The notes: generated from the sequence alone by a model not told the origin. Counted from the stretch's first letter, positions 49,685 through 58,897 are shown. The stretch is DNA of 64,000 nt from Bog-473 sp036489775 (GCA_036489775.1 DASXFC010000058.1:62001-126000), one strand, 5' to 3'. A program made the numbers and translations.

Positions 49685-51996
49685 GCCAGGCCGGCGCTGA
49701 AGTTCTCCCCCACCACCGGCAGGCAGGGGAGGGGCAGGGCGGAATAAGAGACCACGGAGCCCGAACTCGGCGCACTGGTCCCGGCGGCGGTGGTCACGCT
49801 GACCGGGGTTTTGCCACTGCCGGCAGGGGCGGTGGCCAGCAGGTAGTTGGCCGAGAGCACGGTGACCGCGCTGGCCAGGGCGGCCCCGAAATGGACCACC
49901 GTGCCCGCCGTGAAGCCGCTGCCACTGATCAACACCCGCCCGCCGCTGGTGGGCAGGGAGGTCGGGCCGGCCAATTCGACGGTGGGTGATTCGGCGTCGA
50001 GCAGCCCTTGATACTGGGGCTCCAGCCCGGCCGCCGCCAGGGTCAACAACGGGACCTGGCTGGGCTCGATCACGCTGCAGACCAGCGTGTTGTCGGTGGG
50101 TACGACGTCGATGGGCACGAAGCACGGGTAGAGCGGGCCGATCGGGGAGAAGTAGTTGCCGTCGATGTGAATGTGACCGATGGTGTGGCAGCCGCCGGTG
50201 GAGAACGAGTCCACCGGCTGGTCGTACACGACGTTCTGGGTCAGCTCGATGTACTGCGAGCCGGTGTCGGTGTAGAGGCTGAAGTCGGTGCCGGTGCCTC
50301 CGTAGGCGACGTTCCCACTGATCAGAAGCTGGTTGGCGTAGCTGGTGGCCTGGCTGCCGTTGGTGTAGATGGCGCCCCCGTCACCCAGCGTCTGCATGTA
50401 GTCGTAGAGCAGGTTGTCCGAGATGTCGTTGTTCTCGTTGACGTTGGGATCACTGTTGGGATCGATCGACCACGAGTGCCAGCCGGCCCAGCCGATGCTG
50501 ATGGCGGTGTAGGGGACGTCGTCGATCTGGTTGTGCGTGATCAGCGCGTGCTGGGCGTAGCCGACCCAGATGCCGATGCCACCGAGCCATTGGTTGGCCA
50601 CGTTGTGGATGTAGTTGTCGGTGATGGTGTCGTTGCTGTTGATCTCATCGTTGCCCGCACCGACGTCAGAGGGGAGAGGATCATCGGTGCTGCCCAGCTG
50701 TATGCCCGAGGCTGCGATGTCGGTGAGAACGTTGCCCTGGACCAGGTCGCCCTGGCTGCCGTACTCGAGGTCGAGTCCGGCCGTGCCCAGATGGGCCAGC
50801 GTGTCGTTGACGATGTCCACGTTGTGGGTGGCCGAGAGGATCACCGCGCCCGGGAGTCGCGTCCATGAAGCGAACGGGCAGGCGCCGTGAGGGATTGAGT
50901 ATTGGCAGGTGCCCTGTGACTTTGACGCGCCGCCCCCGGTCAGGGTCCAGTCGGCCTGCATCTCGGCGAAGCCCTGCACGGTGTCGGGCTGGGTCCAGGT
51001 GTCGTAGGAGAACTGCAACCCGCTGAAGGTCAGGTCGTGTACCGGGTCGGCCAGGGTGCCCTCGACGTCCACCAGCGAGGAGAGCACCGGCGCGATGACA
51101 GAGGCGCTGGCCATCGACTGGCCGGCCGTCGGCACGTAATACATCTCGTGGGTCACCGTGTCGATGGACCAGTGTCCGGGCGAGAGCAGCTCATAGGCGT
51201 TCTCGAAATCGGACGGCTGCGCGGCTCCCGAGAGCCCGCCGAATCCGCCCTCGGGGCCGTAGACCCACGAGACCTCCTGGCTGCCGTCGCCGGGCAAGTG
51301 CAGGTTGCCCCAGCACGGCTGGGCCATGGTGATGTTGTCGCCGTCCACCGACGCGATGGGGCACGACGTCTGGGTCCACGCCCCGTTGCCACCGTTGAAG
51401 ACGGCCGAGATGCCGGTGACGTCCGGCCAGCCGGCCAGCACCGGTTTGGAGGAGATGAACCCGGTCGTGGTCTGCAGGTAGAAGGCCGAGGGCAGCCCGA
51501 TGGAGCGGGGGACCGACTGGCCGTTCACGTAGAGCTGCTCGGTGTCGAAGCCGGCTGCGATGGGCGCGGCCCAGATGTTGGCGGCCTGGTTGATCTGGTG
51601 CCATCCAGTGATGGGATAGGAGCCACTGATGATCGGATGCGCGCCGGGCGCCGCCTCGTAGGTCACAGTGAATCCGTTGCTGCCCGAGTCCTGCGACCCG
51701 AAGCTCCAGGGATGGGCCAGGTTGTAGGTGTCACCTTCGAGCAGGACATCGAGGTCGGCGCTGAGGTTGGCGCTGCGCTGGCGGGCCACCGCCTGGGCGC
51801 CCAGCGGTGAGCACGGTGCGACCTGGCTGCAAGTCGAGCCGTGGCCGAGTGGGTTGGCCCACAGGACGATCGGGGACGGTGTGGCCGACGCTGCGCCGTC
51901 GCCAGAGCCGCTCAGCGCGGCCACGCCGGCCCCCAAAAGAATCCCCGCCATCGCCACGGCGCGGACTACCCGCCGTGGCACCCCCACCAAGTGCAC
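49678..51996 (-). CDS. Secreted right-handed parallel beta-helix protein with C-terminal IPT/TIG domain
   Basis: This 772-residue exported protein has a hydrophobic signal (AVAMAGILLGAGVAALSGSG). A long parallel beta-helix-type region follows (about 160-640), with short repeats such as IVNDTLAHLGTAGLDLEYG and ITDNYIHNVANQWLGGIGIW. The C-terminal domain reads TSLPTSGGRVLISGSGFTAG and ends near VSVTTAAGTSAP, typical of IPT/TIG. The fold is that of extracellular polysaccharide lyases or hydrolases. I see no definite catalytic triad. GTG 51996 lacks a good Shine-Dalgarno, so the start is uncertain. Confidence 0.75.
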   Translation of the reverse strand: MHLVGVPRRVVRAVAMAGILLGAGVAALSGSGDGAASATPSPIVLWANPLGHGSTCSQVAPCSPLGAQAVARQRSANLSADLDVLLEGDTYNLAHPWSFGSQDSGSNGFTVTYEAAPGAHPIISGSYPITGWHQINQAANIWAAPIAAGFDTEQLYVNGQSVPRSIGLPSAFYLQTTTGFISSKPVLAGWPDVTGISAVFNGGNGAWTQTSCPIASVDGDNITMAQPCWGNLHLPGDGSQEVSWVYGPEGGFGGLSGAAQPSDFENAYELLSPGHWSIDTVTHEMYYVPTAGQSMASASVIAPVLSSLVDVEGTLADPVHDLTFSGLQFSYDTWTQPDTVQGFAEMQADWTLTGGGASKSQGTCQYSIPHGACPFASWTRLPGAVILSATHNVDIVNDTLAHLGTAGLDLEYGSQGDLVQGNVLTDIAASGIQLGSTDDPLPSDVGAGNDEINSNDTITDNYIHNVANQWLGGIGIWVGYAQHALITHNQIDDVPYTAISIGWAGWHSWSIDPNSDPNVNENNDISDNLLYDYMQTLGDGGAIYTNGSQATSYANQLLISGNVAYGGTGTDFSLYTDTGSQYIELTQNVVYDQPVDSFSTGGCHTIGHIHIDGNYFSPIGPLYPCFVPIDVVPTDNTLVCSVIEPSQVPLLTLAAAGLEPQYQGLLDAESPTVELAGPTSLPTSGGRVLISGSGFTAGTVVHFGAALASAVTVLSANYLLATAPAGSGKTPVSVTTAAGTSAPSSGSVVSYSALPLPCLPVVGENFSAGLAY

Positions 51997-52162
51997 GAGG
52001 GAGGATCGTAGTGCGACTTTCCTGCATCCCCGGGTGGAACGTGGTGGGCCCTCAGCTCTGCGTGGTGCCGATTTCGTTTTGTCAGCCCGTTCACGGGGTA
52101 TTTCTCAGTTGTCTCCGGAGCGATACGTGGGCCCCTGGCTCACCACAACGAGAGGAGTCACC

Positions 52163-52780
52163 ATGACCATGACGATGTATCCGGACGCGCACGGGCACGG
52201 CCATTTTTTCAGCCGGACCAGGGAGCACGCAGCAGGACGCCACCGGGTGCGGACGTGGTCAGTCGGTCTGGGATTCGTCGGCGCCATCGCAGTGATCGTT
52301 TCGGCCTGGGGTGCCCTGGTTCCCTTCTGGGGTCCCACGTTCGGGTTCAGCGTTGACGGCTCCTCCTCTTGGCACTGGAATCTGGCCCACGCCGTCCTGG
52401 GCGTGGCACCCGGTGCCGTCGGGATCGTGGTCGGTCTCTTCATTCTCAGCCCCCGCGGCGCCAGCGTGGTGCTCAGCCGACTCCAGTTGCTGTCGGGCGG
52501 CCTGCTCGCCTTGGCCAGTGGCGCCTGGTTCGCCGTCGGGCCTTTGGCCTGGCCGGTGATCAACTCCCGGACCTACCTGACTCCGGCGGCTCCCTTCCGC
52601 ACCCTCGAGGTCTGGCTCGGCACCTCGATCGGGCCAGGTTTCCTGCTGGCGATGTGCGGGGCCTTCGCCCTGGGCTGGGCCGTCCGTCACGACCGCCCGC
52701 TGGCCGACGTACCGGCCGCTCCTGACGAGGCCGATCCGGTGGCCACGGTGGCCTCGGAACCCGAACCGGTGATCACCTAG
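52163..52780 (+). CDS. Four-span membrane protein with His-rich N-terminus
   Basis: I do not recognise this 205-residue protein. It has a His-rich N-terminus (DAHGHGHFF), four hydrophobic segments (about 31-53, 73-97, 104-127 and 147-170), and an acidic soluble tail. ATG 52163 has an AGAGGAG Shine-Dalgarno. A 43-nt perfect hairpin follows the gene at 52827-52869, which suggests it is transcribed alone. Confidence 0.7.
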   Translation: MTMTMYPDAHGHGHFFSRTREHAAGRHRVRTWSVGLGFVGAIAVIVSAWGALVPFWGPTFGFSVDGSSSWHWNLAHAVLGVAPGAVGIVVGLFILSPRGASVVLSRLQLLSGGLLALASGAWFAVGPLAWPVINSRTYLTPAAPFRTLEVWLGTSIGPGFLLAMCGAFALGWAVRHDRPLADVPAAPDEADPVATVASEPEPVIT

Positions 52781-52826
52781 GGATCCCACGCCGCCCGCCG
52801 AAGGCAGTCGGCGCCTGGGTGTCTGA

Positions 52827-52869
52827 CCAGGGCCCGGGTCCGCCCCTCACCGGTGGACCCGGGCCCTGG
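52827..52869 (+). terminator. Perfect 15-bp stem hairpin
   Basis: CCAGGGCCCGGGTCC (52827-52841) pairs exactly with GGACCCGGGCCCTGG (52855-52869) around a 13-nt loop, 46 nt after the membrane protein stop. There is no T-tract, as is common for actinobacterial terminators. It separates the membrane protein from the MFS gene. Confidence 0.72.
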
Positions 52870-52991
52870 CGCGTCTGCACCTCACTGTCACAAGCGGGGG
52901 CCATGATGGGTCTAATTGTCGCCGGGTCGGTGTCGGACGCCCGACTGACCACGAGTCACACGACCACATCACAGACGGAGGAATCACATCG

Positions 52992-54491
52992 ATGGCTGAG
53001 GCCTCGCAGGTCGACGCGCCGGGAAGCGGCCCGGCCGTTGAGTCGGACCCCCGGCGCTGGAAGGCGTTGTTCTTCCTTGCCCTGATCCAGTTCATGCTGG
53101 TGCTCGACGTGACAGTGGTGAACGTCGCCCTGCCCCGGATCCAGCAGAACCTGGGCTTCACCCACTCGGGCCTGGCCTGGGTGGTCAACGGCTACGTCTT
53201 GGTGGCGGGTGGCTTCCTGTTGCTCGGTGGCCGACTGGCTGACGTGCTCGGTCGGCGCCGGATGTTCCTCGTCGGTGTCGCCATCTTCGCCGTGGCCTCC
53301 GCCACCTGTGGCGCGGCGATCAGTCCGGCCATGCTGGTGGCCAGCCGCTTCGTGCAGGGTCTGGGCGAGGCCTTCGCCGCACCAGCTTCGCTCGGACTCA
53401 TCGCACTGTTGTTCCGCGACCCGCGCGAGCGCATCAAGGCTCTCGGGATCTGGGGTGGCGTGGCCGGTCTCGGCGGTACCACCGGCACCATCATTTCCGG
53501 GGTGCTCACCAGCTATGTCTCGTGGCGCTGGATCTTCTACATCAACCTGCCGGTGGCGCTGATCGCTCTGGTCGTCGTGCCGAGGTTGGTGACCGAGAGC
53601 CGCATGGTGCGCGAGAAGGGGCGCATCGACTTCGGCGGTGCCCTCACCGCGACCGGCGGGTTGGTGGCGATCGTCGACGGTCTCTTGGCCGCGTCCACGC
53701 ACCCCTGGGGGTCGTGGCCGGTGCTGGCGCCGCTCTTCGGCGGGCTGGCGCTGCTGGTGGTGATGGTTGGGCTCGAGGCCCGGTCCAAGAATCCCCTCAT
53801 ACCGCTGTCGTTCTTCTCGAACCGCACCCGGGTCGTCACCAACATCGTGTCGCTCTTCTTCTCCTCGGCCTTCTTCAGCTTCTTCTTCATGTTGACCCTC
53901 TACGAGCAACAGGTCCTCCACTATTCGCCGGTCAGAGGAGGCGTGTCCTACCTTCCGTTCGGCCTGGCCATCGGGGCCGGTATAGGTATAGGCACCGCGC
54001 TGATGCCCAAGTTGGGGGTCAAACCGATTCTGGCGGCCGGCTTCTTCGGGTGTGCCGTCGGGCTCTGGTTGATCAGCGGCATCAGCGTGGGCACGCAGTA
54101 CTGGGAAGGGATCATGCCGGCGATGGTCGTTCTTGGGTTCTTCTCGGGACTGAACTTCCCGACCATCGGCAATGCGTCGCTGCACGAGGTGACCGGGCAG
54201 GACTCGAGCCTGGCTTCAGGGATGCAGAACGCGGTCCAACAGATCGGTGGTGCCCTCGGGCTGGCCACGCTGGTGACTCTCGCTCTGCGCCGGGCCACCA
54301 GCCAGATCCACCAGGGGGTGGCGGTCGGAGTGGCTTCGACGCACGGCTACGCCTTCGCCTACCGGATTGCCGCCGCCCTGTGCGTCATCGGTGGCGTGCT
54401 GGTGGTGGCGTTGCTCGAGCGGGTCGCTGCCTTGCCACGCCAACCCGGTGTCGAGATCGAAGAAGCCATCGTCACTGCCGCGACCGGTTGA
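52992..54491 (+). CDS. MFS transporter, DHA2 (14-TMS) drug-efflux type
   Basis: This 499-residue protein has the 14-span DHA2 topology. The conserved motif A appears as GGRLADVLGRRRMF near residues 78-91, and motif C-like GVAGLGGTTGTIISGVL lies at about 155-171. The N-terminal DVTVVNVALPRIQ is the DHA2 signature. It should export small molecules (drugs, dyes or metabolites) with proton antiport. ATG 52992 follows GGAGGAATC. The substrate is not evident; there is no adjacent regulator. Confidence 0.93.
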   Translation: MAEASQVDAPGSGPAVESDPRRWKALFFLALIQFMLVLDVTVVNVALPRIQQNLGFTHSGLAWVVNGYVLVAGGFLLLGGRLADVLGRRRMFLVGVAIFAVASATCGAAISPAMLVASRFVQGLGEAFAAPASLGLIALLFRDPRERIKALGIWGGVAGLGGTTGTIISGVLTSYVSWRWIFYINLPVALIALVVVPRLVTESRMVREKGRIDFGGALTATGGLVAIVDGLLAASTHPWGSWPVLAPLFGGLALLVVMVGLEARSKNPLIPLSFFSNRTRVVTNIVSLFFSSAFFSFFFMLTLYEQQVLHYSPVRGGVSYLPFGLAIGAGIGIGTALMPKLGVKPILAAGFFGCAVGLWLISGISVGTQYWEGIMPAMVVLGFFSGLNFPTIGNASLHEVTGQDSSLASGMQNAVQQIGGALGLATLVTLALRRATSQIHQGVAVGVASTHGYAFAYRIAAALCVIGGVLVVALLERVAALPRQPGVEIEEAIVTAATG

Positions 54492-54509
54492 CCGGAGCTC
54501 AGCGATCGC

Positions 54510-55862
54510 TTACGGGAGGTTCGAGAGAAGGATCGGACCGGACAACTGATGCGGGGGACCTGGGGGGAGCACGAAGTGGTCCTTCCCGTTCCCAATGGCC
54601 ATGCAACCATCGCCCGAGGGCGGGCAGCTGAGGGTCAGCACGTCGGCGGTCGCCGGCGTGGTCTGGGGCAGGGACAACGGTGTCCACGTCTGTCCCATGT
54701 CCGTCGTCGACTCGATCACCGGGTGACTGTAGGAGCCATCGGGGCTCTTCGTGTCGTACAAGGACATGGCGATCCAGCAGGCTCCTTGGCCGGCACAGCC
54801 GACGGCTGTCGGCATGTTGAGCCAGCCCGCCGGCGGCGCCGATACCTGCCAGGTCTGTCCGCCGTTGCTGGTGGTCGCGATCACGTAGCTGGCGTTGATG
54901 CCAACCAACATGCAGTCGGTGGCATCAGCGCACGAGTGATAGAGGATCGCCACTCGACCGATTGACGCCGGTTGTCCCGCGGTCCAGGCGGCTCCCCACG
55001 ACGGTGACGAGAGCGCCACCACTGATGTCAGGAACGTTCCGGTCGTCTGGACCTGAGTGAGGGCGAGGCACCGCCCGGTCAAATCACACTGGAGCTCCCA
55101 GGGTCCTCCGCCTCCGGGGGGTGCGGGCTGCGTCACCCAGTTCGTTCCACCGTCGACGGTGGTGGCCAAGGCAGAGAGGGAGTGGGTGGCGGAGTCCACC
55201 TCGCTGATCACGCAATGCTGGGTGTCGGCGCACCACGCTTGGCCCATCTCTCCGGTTGATACCGGCGGGGCGATGGAGGTCCAGCTGCTCCCACCGTCGG
55301 CGGTAAGGAGGATGCCAGCGGTTCCCGCCACGATGAAGCAAACGGTGGCGCTGGAACACTCGAAGTTCTGGCCGAGCGGGAGATCGGCCAGCGCCGCCTT
55401 GTCAGCCGTTGGAAATGGCGCCAGCGGCGACCATTGCTGCCCCCCGTCCACGGTCTTGTAGATCAGGTCACTCGGGAAGCCCGATCCCGGCGCGTAACAG
55501 ATCTGATCTGTCATGCACTGGAGGCCAGGTTGACCCTGACCGGTGCCGAGATCGCGAAATGGTGTGCTGCTGAAACCGACCAGCCGCCAACCAGGCGCGC
55601 TGGCCTTTGGCGTCCCGGGGCCAGAACCGGTCGAGAGCTGCAGGGACAGCAAAGCGGCCACGACGATGACGGCCGCCGCGGCGAGGGGAACCTTCCACCC
55701 CGGCCGGGACGACATCGGCGCCCGGTGCGAGGGAGCGGAGCGGGGCTGGGTCAGGATCCGGGCCAGGACAAGGCGGTCTTCCCCGCTGAGCTCGTCGGGG
55801 CCGACGGTCACGGGATCGAGTTCTCGCAGGTGTTCGGCCGTCGCATCAGTCGTCATGGTCAT
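54510..55862 (-). CDS. Membrane-anchored beta-propeller-like protein, candidate anti-sigma partner
   Basis: This 450-residue protein starts with a ~65-residue cytoplasmic segment (EHLRELDPVTVGPDEL ... LVLARILTQPR). One transmembrane span follows (VPLAAAAVIVVAALLSLQL, about 68-86), then an extracytoplasmic domain with repeated YCF48/BNR-like blades (KTVDGGQQWSPLAPF, LTADGGSSWTSIAPP, TTVDGGTNWVTQPAP, TTSNGGQTWQVSAPP, STTDMGQTWTPLSLP). It overlaps the sigma factor gene by ATGA. Layout and coupling suggest an anti-sigma sensor, but the usual zinc anti-sigma (HxxxCxxC) motif is absent (inference). Confidence 0.75.
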   Translation of the reverse strand: MTMTTDATAEHLRELDPVTVGPDELSGEDRLVLARILTQPRSAPSHRAPMSSRPGWKVPLAAAAVIVVAALLSLQLSTGSGPGTPKASAPGWRLVGFSSTPFRDLGTGQGQPGLQCMTDQICYAPGSGFPSDLIYKTVDGGQQWSPLAPFPTADKAALADLPLGQNFECSSATVCFIVAGTAGILLTADGGSSWTSIAPPVSTGEMGQAWCADTQHCVISEVDSATHSLSALATTVDGGTNWVTQPAPPGGGGPWELQCDLTGRCLALTQVQTTGTFLTSVVALSSPSWGAAWTAGQPASIGRVAILYHSCADATDCMLVGINASYVIATTSNGGQTWQVSAPPAGWLNMPTAVGCAGQGACWIAMSLYDTKSPDGSYSHPVIESTTDMGQTWTPLSLPQTTPATADVLTLSCPPSGDGCMAIGNGKDHFVLPPGPPHQLSGPILLSNLP

Positions 55863-56398
55863 GGAACCTTTCGATCGAGCATTTGTGGCAAAGGCGATGG
55901 ATTGTGAAGTGAGCCCTTGGCGGCCAAGGCGTTCAGCCGGCGCCGGGCCCGATGCAGGCGAACTCGCAGGGCGATCACGGTGCAGTCCGAGACTTGGGCC
56001 GCCTCCTCGGGGGTCAAGTCCTCCCAGGCCATCAGGCGAAGCAGCTCCCGGTCGGCTTCGGGCAGCGAGCTGAAGGCTCTGGCCCAACGGTCCCGATCGA
56101 CCACGCCTTCGGCCAGGTCCTGCTCGTTCCACGACCACGGCGCGGCCGCCGCCATCTCCCACAGCCGCTCGTCGCGCTGGGCATTACGGCGACGATGGGC
56201 GATCTCGAGGGCGGCGGCCCGGTAGAGCCAGGCCAGCGGCTGATCGCTCAGCTGGTCCAGGCGGCGCCAGGCGGCCAGGAAGGTCTCAGCCACGATGTCA
56301 GGTGCAGCGGAGGGTGGGACTCGACGGCGTACGTAAGCCGATACCCGGGGGTGATGCGTCTCGAAGATGGAGGTGAACCGCTCGTGGTCGTTCACCAC
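55859..56398 (-). CDS. ECF-family RNA polymerase sigma factor
   Basis: This 179-residue sigma70 family protein has region 2 (ERFTSIFETHHPRVSAYVRRR, then AETFLAAWRRLDQLSDQPLAWLYRAA) and region 4 (LPEADRELLRLMAWEDLTPEEAAQVSDCT). No conserved C-terminal extension is seen. The GTG start at 56398 (or 56395) has GGGGGACAA upstream. It is coupled to the membrane propeller protein downstream, which probably controls it. Target promoters are unknown. Confidence 0.92.
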   Translation of the reverse strand: MVNDHERFTSIFETHHPRVSAYVRRRVPPSAAPDIVAETFLAAWRRLDQLSDQPLAWLYRAAALEIAHRRRNAQRDERLWEMAAAAPWSWNEQDLAEGVVDRDRWARAFSSLPEADRELLRLMAWEDLTPEEAAQVSDCTVIALRVRLHRARRRLNALAAKGSLHNPSPLPQMLDRKVP

Positions 56399-56459
56399 TT
56401 GTCCCCCGTCACACCTTGTTTACGACACCAGGCCCCTTCGGATTACCTGATTTCTGCGG

Positions 56460-57695
56460 TTAGCGCACACCCCGGGTGAGCAACATGGTGCCGGCGATCG
56501 GCCCGCCACCATTGGCCACCGCCGCCACCTCGGGCATCCGACCTCCCGGTCGAACGACCTGGCGTGCGCCTCCTTCGCCCCGGAGCTGGACGCAGGCTTC
56601 ATGAATCAGCCCGAATCCGTGGAGACGGCCACCCGAGAGCTGGCCGCCGGCCGTGTTCAGCGGGAGCAGTCCCTCGCGGGCGATGTTGGCACCACCCTCG
56701 ATGAAGGGGCCGCTCTCACCACGCCCGCAGAACCCGAGTGCTTCGATCCAGGTGATGGCCAAGACGGAGAAGCCGTCGTAGAGCTGAGCGGTGTCGACAT
56801 CCGGAGGTTTCAGATCGGTGCGCTCCCACATCGAGGCTCCGGCATCGCGGGCCGCCATGGTGGTCATGTCGTCGAACTGATCCCAACTGGGCCGGCCTCG
56901 CATGGCCGTACCGACCGCATTGATCTGGACGGCCGGATGGTCGAGATCGGCAGCCGCGTCGCGGTGCGACACGATGACCACCGTCGATCCGTCACATGGA
57001 GCGTCGCAGTCGAACAGGCGTAAAGGCGACGAGATCACCCGGGAGGCCAAGTAATCATCGAGCGTCATCGGGTCCGAGTAGATGGCTTTGGGATTCAGCC
57101 CGGCGTTACGGCGGTTGTTGACGGCGATCTGACCGAGCTGTTCGCTGGTCAGGCCGAACTCGTGCATCCGGCGCTGTCCCACCATGGCAATCCAGTTGGC
57201 GGCCGAGGCGGCACCAAAGGGGAGCGACCACTGCATGAAGCCGCCGAAACGCGGGACGCCACCACCGCCTCCGCCGCTGGGGACGCCGATGCCCTGCCGC
57301 CCGCCCGTCCCTTGGGCCGTGCCCTCGGTGACCGTCCGGTAGACCAGGACATGCTTGGCCAGGCCGGCCGCCACAGCCAGGCTGGCCGCGATGACGGCCC
57401 GCATCTGTCCTGCTCCTTCGCCACCACCGTCGTGCCAGTTCAGGGAGAGGCCGAGAGCGTCCTGCACGTCGGGCGACGTGGGCCCGGCGAAGCCGGGCGT
57501 GCCCACACCCATGCCGGGGTAGGTGGCCAGGCCGTCGATGTCGTCCCGGGTCAGGCCGGCGTCGGCGATGGCGAGGATGGCCGCTTCGCAGGTCAGGTCC
57601 AGTTCGCTCCGACCGAGTCGCCGCCCGATGTCGGACTGGCCAATTCCCGAGATGATGGCTCGGCGTTCGAGCGGCTCTTCAGTGTGGGGGCTCAT
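56460..57695 (-). CDS. Thiolase-superfamily protein (Ltp2-like)
   Basis: This 411-residue Ltp/SCP2-type thiolase-like protein begins RRAIISGIGQSDIGRRLGRS. It has GGGEGAGQMRAVIAASLAVAAG where classical thiolases carry a nucleophilic Cys (absent here), and LPLNTAGGQLSGGRLHGFGLIHEACVQLRG at the C-terminal catalytic loop. In mycobacteria, Ltp2 with a DUF35 protein (ChsH2) forms a retro-aldolase that cleaves steroid side-chain CoA thioesters. The DUF35 gene directly upstream overlaps this one by ATGA, matching that organisation. Retro-aldol chemistry is therefore likely; the exact substrate is unknown. Confidence 0.9.
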   Translation of the reverse strand: MSPHTEEPLERRAIISGIGQSDIGRRLGRSELDLTCEAAILAIADAGLTRDDIDGLATYPGMGVGTPGFAGPTSPDVQDALGLSLNWHDGGGEGAGQMRAVIAASLAVAAGLAKHVLVYRTVTEGTAQGTGGRQGIGVPSGGGGGGVPRFGGFMQWSLPFGAASAANWIAMVGQRRMHEFGLTSEQLGQIAVNNRRNAGLNPKAIYSDPMTLDDYLASRVISSPLRLFDCDAPCDGSTVVIVSHRDAAADLDHPAVQINAVGTAMRGRPSWDQFDDMTTMAARDAGASMWERTDLKPPDVDTAQLYDGFSVLAITWIEALGFCGRGESGPFIEGGANIAREGLLPLNTAGGQLSGGRLHGFGLIHEACVQLRGEGGARQVVRPGGRMPEVAAVANGGGPIAGTMLLTRGVR

Positions 57696-58132
57696 GATGC
57701 GACCCCGGTAGTACCGACGGGCCGGAACAAGGGGATTTCGACGTCGTCGTTCTTTTCAAAGACGACCTCGACTGGCATGCCGATGAACACGTCTTCGGGT
57801 TCCACGTCGATCAGGTTGGTGGTGAGGCGGACATCGGGCTGCTCGTCGATGCAGACCCAGGCGATGATGTAGGTCTCGCTGCCGGGGATCCAGGCCTGGT
57901 AGTTCACGGTGAAGGTGCCGACGGTGGCACGACCGCTGACCGCTTCGGGAGCCAGGTGCCGCGACAGGCAGCGTGGGCACACCGGCCCGGGCGGGTGGAT
58001 GAAAAACCGGCAGTCCTGACAGCGCAGGAAGCGCAGCACACCGTCGGCACCCGAGGTCCAGAAGAAGGCAACGTCGTCGGTCAGGCGCGGCAGCAGGCGG
58101 AATGAAGGGCCGTGGGCAACCATGCCCGGCAT
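57692..58132 (-). CDS. DUF35/OB-fold zinc-ribbon protein (ChsH2-type partner)
   Basis: This 146-residue DUF35 protein has a rubredoxin-like zinc ribbon, CQDCRFFIHPPGPVCPRC (Cys-x2-Cys...Cys-x2-Cys), and then an OB-fold segment (VGTFTVNYQAWIPG to YIIAWVCIDEQPDVRL). It forms the expected complex with the Ltp2-like protein whose start overlaps its stop. The start is probably ATG 58132 (or 58123); an upstream ATG at 58186 would add an unlikely low-complexity stretch. Confidence 0.9.
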   Translation of the reverse strand: MPGMVAHGPSFRLLPRLTDDVAFFWTSGADGVLRFLRCQDCRFFIHPPGPVCPRCLSRHLAPEAVSGRATVGTFTVNYQAWIPGSETYIIAWVCIDEQPDVRLTTNLIDVEPEDVFIGMPVEVVFEKNDDVEIPLFRPVGTTGVAS

Positions 58133-58256
58133 GTTGGCACAGGCTCCGCGACCGCCACGAAACGAACAACGTCCGCCATCCGCCATAAAATTCCAGCAAC
58201 CGATCCCTGATCCTTTCCAGGTGGGAGCCGCCCCGTCGGCGATCCGCCGCCTGGTC

Positions 58257-58868
58257 TCAGCCCAAGACGCCCCGCGCCACCAGTGCCTGTCGGGCTTGGC
58301 CGACGCCTTGCACCCGCTCGGCCTGAAAGCCGAGGGCCCGGGCTCCTTCCACGTTGATCAGGTTGTCATCGAGAAAGAGCACCTGGTCGGGAGGAGTCGG
58401 GAGCTGGGCGGCCACCGCTTCGAAGACCTCACGGTCCGGTTTCACGTGGCCCAGTTCGAATGACAAGAAGCGCCAGTGGAGCTCGTGCAGGACATCCCAA
58501 TGGGTGAAGTGGGCGGCCCAATGCTTGGCGTTGGTGTTGCTGAGGCAGCCGACCGGCCGGGCCGCCATGGTGTCGCGCACCAGTTCTTCGGCCCCCTCGT
58601 AGGGCCCATTGGGCCAGCTGCCGAATGCGGTCAAAAATTCATCGGGCGTCAGGGCGAGCGACCAGTCTTCGACCACACCTTGTGCGAAGGCTTGATCCGA
58701 ACAGCGACCCGCTTCGTAGTCACGGGCCCAGCGGCAGGAGAGCCAGCGGCGCCAGAGCTCATCATCGTTGTCGATCCCGGCCATCTCGCGCAGGGGCGCC
58801 ACGCCACCGGGGTCGTAGAGGACGCCGCCCAGATCGAAGAGCACGATGTCGACCGGCGCAGGAAGCAT
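58257..58868 (-). CDS. HAD-superfamily hydrolase
   Basis: This 203-residue HAD subfamily IA-type protein has motif I IVLFDLGGVLYD (nucleophile Asp near residue 11), motif II in PVGCLSNTNAKHW, the Lys of motif III in LGHVKPDREVF, and motif IV LFLDDNLINVEGA. The second Asp of motif I is replaced by Gly (DLGG), the pattern seen in epoxide-hydrolase-like and some non-phosphatase HADs, so phosphatase activity is uncertain. It starts at ATG 58868. Confidence 0.88.
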   Translation of the reverse strand: MLPAPVDIVLFDLGGVLYDPGGVAPLREMAGIDNDDELWRRWLSCRWARDYEAGRCSDQAFAQGVVEDWSLALTPDEFLTAFGSWPNGPYEGAEELVRDTMAARPVGCLSNTNAKHWAAHFTHWDVLHELHWRFLSFELGHVKPDREVFEAVAAQLPTPPDQVLFLDDNLINVEGARALGFQAERVQGVGQARQALVARGVLG

Positions 58869-58897
58869 CCTGGGATCGTACGGGGAGGCGGTGGGGA

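Noticed and set aside
52930..52965. TGACCACGAGTCA upstream of the MFS gene as a regulon site
   Set aside because: The spacing between TGAC and GTCA is 5 rather than 6 bp and the inner bases are not symmetrical.
52956..54185. Minus-strand open frame of 409 residues opposite the MFS transporter
   Set aside because: The MFS protein on the plus strand has full DHA2 signatures and a good Shine-Dalgarno; the antisense product is charged and motif-free.
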